In this document: positions 33,538-36,358 of the stretch, piece after piece | How the letters are laid out: each line of letters starts with the position of its first letter | How positions within the stretch are numbered: the stretch's first letter is position 1 | Notes under the pieces: model-generated | The model's database searches: none | What the model saw: only the letters and a program-made list of their open reading frames with translations | What the model was told of the DNA's origin: nothing | Translations under genes and position numbers: made by a program | Assembly (NCBI GenBank): GCA_030426285.1 | Contig: JAUHYX010000003.1 | Location: forward strand, 1-36,358 | Origin: a bacterium | GTDB taxonomy: Bacteria; Bacteroidota; Ignavibacteria; Kapaibacteriales; UBA7675 | Reading direction: 5' to 3' | Length of the DNA stretch: 36,358 bases

Positions 33538-35478
33538 TCACGCTTTAACAGAAACATAGGCCTGTTGTGGATGATTTCTCAATTCAGGGAACAAGTAAGC
33601 GATCTCACCGCGATCAAGCAGCACATTCAGATACTTTCTGGTGATATAGTCTTCATTTCGTCCTAGTATCGTCGCCAGTTCCGCAGCCTTAATTGCTCTT
33701 TTACTGCAAATTTCAACGATTATTTTCTCGATTTTTGAACTGTCTCTTTCTCTCTTGCCGAGACTGTCTAGAAGTGAACTTATCTTGGGATCAATTAGCT
33801 CACTAAACAGTTCCTTATTGTCTCTCGTAGTTTTCACTTCTGCTTCCGTACTTAACTCCTGAGCTTCCGTACTTAACTCCTGAGCTTCCGTACTTAACTC
33901 CTGAGCTTCCGTACTTAACTCCTGAGCTTCCGTACTTAACTCTCGAGCTCCTGTACTTAACTCTCGAGCTCCTGTACTTAACGCAGTATCTTGATCGTTC
34001 ATCGATGGACTTGGAATATAGTACGTAGCTCGACCCTTTCCTTTGGATACAATAACACCCAAATCCCGCAGAGCACGTAACTCCTGCGATGCTTGAAGAA
34101 CATCACAATCAACCAACTGTCTATACCGAGCATTGTCAATGGCACCCACTTCTCGTATAAATATCAATGCTTGCTTCTGTCCGTCAGAAAGTTTCAGCGC
34201 ATCAAACCTTGACAACCATCTCAAGTCTTTCTCGTCAAGAAAATGAAGCAACAGAAGTCTCGAAGTAAACTGATTATTAATTCTATCGGATTCGAACATA
34301 GGTGGAGCCAAATGCGACTCACGCATCATGATTCGCATCGCACGTATGCCTGACCCTTTCGTCTCGGCTAAGTTTGTTTCATGGAATACAGCAGCAATAA
34401 ACGGATTTCGAGTTTCACTACCAGGCTCGCCAAGTCGGTCTTCAGCCTTCAAAGAGTATCCAGGGTTTATAATCTCAATTCTGTTATCGTATCGCACCAC
34501 TTGAGTTGGCCTATGTTCCCGGTACGATCTGTGCATTAATGCGTTGACAATTGCCTCTCTCAGGGCTTTCGTTGGTAACCCACTTGAATCAGCTTGCAAC
34601 TCGTTGTCAGACAAGAGAAACCCTTTCGGGAGATCTGCATTTATGGCATCTACCAATCTAAACAGCAAAGTCAAAAGAGGCCCTCTCATATCGATCGTTA
34701 CAAATCGATCGTCGGGGGTTGGAACCCATTGGTTTCCGGGAACGCGAATATAATCCACCCGCAACATCGGATAGTAGGCCCTTAACGCTTTCGCCGATCC
34801 AAACAGCAAAAGACCAGCCAAAGTCAGCTCACTCCGATTCTTGCGATTTAGACAACCAAGAGATAGTAATAGGTCTCCATCGTTGTAAGTGAGTTCCTCG
34901 GCAGCAGGATTGATATTCTCTCTCAACTTTCGATACCGATCGACAGCTGTTTCATCGATATCTGCAAGTGAGGATCCTTCAACGGTAGAAACATCGTAGC
35001 TCTCTGTTGACGAATAAAACACGCGTAAGTCATCTTCAGTGCACCTTTGATCAGTAGACCCGACTCTACGAAAGGCTCCGCTTGGCAGCCCACTCTTTTC
35101 TATGTAAAGCGGTTTTTTTGACGAGTCAAGCTCAACGACTGTAATTTTGACAACGGCTTTTTCACCAATGGTCTCTACTTCAATCTTGGGACGAATTGGT
35201 ATATTAAACATGGAACTACACATACTAGCAAAGTCTTTCTGAACCTTGTCCAAGTCAGAAACGCCTACTACTGTATACTGTCCAAATAGTTGACCATGAT
35301 CTTCTGCAACCCCCAAAAGAATATATCCTCCACCAATCCCTGGTTCGTTGGAGTAGGCACACACGGTTTCCATAGCAGATTTGGAGATCGATCCTCCACC
35401 TTTCGCCTCTATCCAATCACATTCATCTTGTTGGTTTAGTATACTGAGTAACTTCTCAGCACTATAATCGAATTCCAT
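33538..35478 (-). CDS. Schlafen AlbA_2 / ATPase-like protein with heptad repeats
   Basis: A 646-residue protein. The N-terminal AlbA_2 domain (about 5-135; WIEAKGGG, GGGYILLGVAED) is a putative nucleic-acid-binding fold shared with Schlafen. In the middle, LREAIVNALMHRSYREH (about 306-322), IEIINPG and KGSGIRAM resemble the HATPase_c_4 domain. Winged-helix segments follow (KQALIFIREVG, LRDLGVIVSKGKGRATYY). Residues about 499-546 are seven heptads, ELSTEAQ or ELSTGAR, then a second winged helix ends the protein. This layout fits AlbA-type putative regulators, often near defence or mobile loci, with no proven activity. AAGGA precedes the ATG at 35478. It is the only island gene on the - strand. 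Confidence 0.82.
   Translation of the reverse strand: MEFDYSAEKLLSILNQQDECDWIEAKGGGSISKSAMETVCAYSNEPGIGGGYILLGVAEDHGQLFGQYTVVGVSDLDKVQKDFASMCSSMFNIPIRPKIEVETIGEKAVVKITVVELDSSKKPLYIEKSGLPSGAFRRVGSTDQRCTEDDLRVFYSSTESYDVSTVEGSSLADIDETAVDRYRKLRENINPAAEELTYNDGDLLLSLGCLNRKNRSELTLAGLLLFGSAKALRAYYPMLRVDYIRVPGNQWVPTPDDRFVTIDMRGPLLTLLFRLVDAINADLPKGFLLSDNELQADSSGLPTKALREAIVNALMHRSYREHRPTQVVRYDNRIEIINPGYSLKAEDRLGEPGSETRNPFIAAVFHETNLAETKGSGIRAMRIMMRESHLAPPMFESDRINNQFTSRLLLLHFLDEKDLRWLSRFDALKLSDGQKQALIFIREVGAIDNARYRQLVDCDVLQASQELRALRDLGVIVSKGKGRATYYIPSPSMNDQDTALSTGARELSTGARELSTEAQELSTEAQELSTEAQELSTEAQELSTEAEVKTTRDNKELFSELIDPKISSLLDSLGKRERDSSKIEKIIVEICSKRAIKAAELATILGRNEDYITRKYLNVLLDRGEIAYLFPELRNHPQQAYVSVKA
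33842..33982. repeat. Seven 21-bp tandem repeats in the AlbA/ATPase gene
   Basis: Units read gcttccgtacttaactcct plus ga on the + strand: four are near-identical, one differs by two bases at its end, two differ also at the start, and the last is truncated. The 21-bp unit keeps the reading frame, so copy-number change would only lengthen or shorten the heptad segment. It is not a CRISPR array: there are no spacers. Confidence 0.95.
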
Positions 35479-36065
35479 TTTTTGTCCTTATTTCCGTAAC
35501 TCTTCTGCAGTAACACACGAATTTCTGCCCAGTGCTGAAGAGGAATAAATGCTACCTCCACAAACTCAACCACATTATAACTTGTCCTCAACATATCGAG
35601 GATTGTGACCGTCACAATTGGTGCTCTTGGTTGGCATTTCTTTAATTCTAACAAGCGCAAAACTGGACAAGAATTCCGGCCAACCAGAGCTTTGCAGGAT
35701 CAGGCCGAAATATACTCAAAATTACACCGGAGATGTCTTCTTAGGCTTAAATCTAGGCCAAAAATACTCCTTGATTCGCGTGTGACACATCGGGTTACGA
35801 CGAAACACTACAAACCCTAGGAACCACACGTTTCTGGGGCTTTGTGGTTTAAATGAGACTGTACGCCTTGAATCTTAAAATAGTGCTGCTAAATTACGCG
35901 TGCTCTGGCCAATTTCGGGCAAGGCTAATAATCAAAGAATGCGATAGAGAGTAACGATCCTGGTTTTTTAGGGGGCACTACAGCATTTTGAAACAAACTA
36001 CAGAACCACACATCAACAAGTCTACCAATACCAACAAACCAATTATTGAAGTTGGGGTATGTTCG
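35479..36065. other. Gene-poor stretch around the right end of the island
   Basis: 587 bp with no convincing gene. It contains the ribosome binding site of the AlbA/ATPase gene, the right direct repeat (35791-35830), the arm motif at 35834-35852 and a 33-codon open frame (35853-35954) of no recognised similarity. A - strand frame at 35436-35660 overlaps the AlbA gene start and may be a decayed fragment. Confidence 0.5.
35791..35830 (+). repeat. Direct repeat, right copy (attR-like)
   Basis: Matches 31730-31769 at 39 of 40 positions, 35 of them consecutive (35796-35830). The sequence to its left (ACACATCGGGTT) does not continue the tRNA, as expected if only the acceptor tip is duplicated. Confidence 0.7.
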
Positions 36066-36358
36066 ATGACTATCGACAAAAAAGTTGGTGTTTGTATAGT
36101 CTTGGATGGTCAATCAGAGTATTCTCGTGACTACGACAACCTAATGTTGGAGAGTATAGGAACACACTTTAGGCGCATGAGAAACTACGATTTCCTTTTT
36201 GCGTTCGTCATGAAGTACAGAATTTTCTGTTTTTCCTGCTGGAATCTGAAGCACAACACTAGCGCTTATTTCATCTTAGAATGTTGCTACGAGTATACAA
36301 CAGTTGTAGAGGTCAGGTACAACGGGAACACTGACACGGTGGATATACGGAAGTTGAG
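36066..36358 (+). CDS. Hypothetical protein, 3' end outside window
   Basis: An open frame runs from ATG 36066 to the right edge with no stop (97 codons). It could begin earlier at TTG 35988, giving 123 codons. The protein starts MTIDKKVGVCIVLDGQSE, then has an aromatic, Cys-rich middle (DFLFAFVMKYRIFCFSCWN) without a clear membrane span. I do not recognise it. No Shine-Dalgarno sequence is evident at either start, so the start is uncertain; the long frame in this A/T-rich stretch is the main support. Confidence 0.45.
   Translation, partial: MTIDKKVGVCIVLDGQSEYSRDYDNLMLESIGTHFRRMRNYDFLFAFVMKYRIFCFSCWNLKHNTSAYFILECCYEYTTVVEVRYNGNTDTVDIRKL

Larger units (their letters stand above)
31730..35830. 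mobile_element. Putative genomic island at tRNA-Glu
   Basis: About 4.1 kb between two copies of a 40-bp direct repeat, the first starting inside the tRNA acceptor arm. It carries a small anchored protein, a phosphoesterase and an AlbA/ATPase-type regulator, none with housekeeping roles, and appears richer in A and T than the left part. No integrase, transposase or relaxase is seen, so the element would be non-autonomous or a remnant. Confidence 0.5.

Noticed and set aside
33842-33982. Tandem repeats as a CRISPR array
   Set aside because: Units are contiguous, 21 bp, in frame inside a gene and without spacers.
35436-35660. 74-codon - strand frame before the AlbA/ATPase gene
   Set aside because: It overlaps that gene's start and has no recognisable motif; at most a decayed fragment.
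31730-35852. Integron-type attC sites
   Set aside because: The repeats lack paired RYYYAAC/GTTRRRY core sites, and no integron integrase is present.

Overview
The window looks like a chromosomal segment from a member of the Bacteroidota/Chlorobiota (FCB) group, perhaps the Kapabacteria/Ignavibacteria side. I infer this from a type IX secretion C-terminal sorting tail on the protein at 21168-21599, an FtsI transpeptidase with C-terminal PASTA domains, many lipoproteins with N-terminal lipoboxes, and promoters matching the Bacteroidota pattern (TTG or TTTG, about 19-23 bp, then TAnnTTTG) upstream of sppA, hppD, purF, tRNA-Glu and a lipoprotein gene. Lineage below that level cannot be fixed from this sequence alone.

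Layout. 1-2054 (-): the 5' part of a secreted metzincin metalloprotease that runs off the left edge. 2199-3227 (+): murB. 3252-7999 (-): TerC-family membrane protein, ftsI, a short frameshifted ftsL, a beta-propeller lipoprotein and the fluoride channel crcB. 8000-8389: a divergent control region with an orphan terminator and a palindrome-rich sppA promoter. 8390-10324 (+): sppA. 10404-14212 (-): purF, a GNAT/YghO-like protein, an HsdR_N-type nuclease-fold protein and a flavin-binding PNPOx-like protein. 14345-15076 (+): His-rich cupin lipoprotein. 15155-17369 (-): SPFH protein and hppD. 17592-18866 (+): LamG-type lipoprotein. 18891-21033 (-): HD-GYP-type response regulator and a phosphoglycolate-phosphatase-like HAD. 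21168-21599 (+): small T9SS cargo. 21589-23087 (-): dienelactone hydrolase and nitroreductase-like protein.

23408-29917 (+) is a tightly packed signalling operon: a 1165-residue multi-PAS histidine kinase, a single-domain receiver, and a receiver fused to a class III adenylate cyclase, with 4-nt start/stop overlaps, followed 5 nt later by an aldehyde dehydrogenase. It is preceded by a two-hairpin leader ending in an intrinsic terminator. The receivers share a KPW motif with the HD-GYP regulator 3 kb away, so one signalling family may control both cAMP and c-di-GMP. 29903-31585 (-) holds a PiT-like permease and trmB.

31665-31736 is tRNA-Glu(UUC). A 40-bp direct repeat (39/40 identical) begins in its acceptor 3' end and recurs at 35791-35830, bracketing about 4.1 kb of accessory DNA: a small membrane-anchored protein, a PPP-type phosphoesterase and a Schlafen-AlbA/ATPase-like regulator carrying seven 21-bp in-frame repeats. 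This looks like a genomic island without its own visible integrase. A further open reading frame runs off the right edge.
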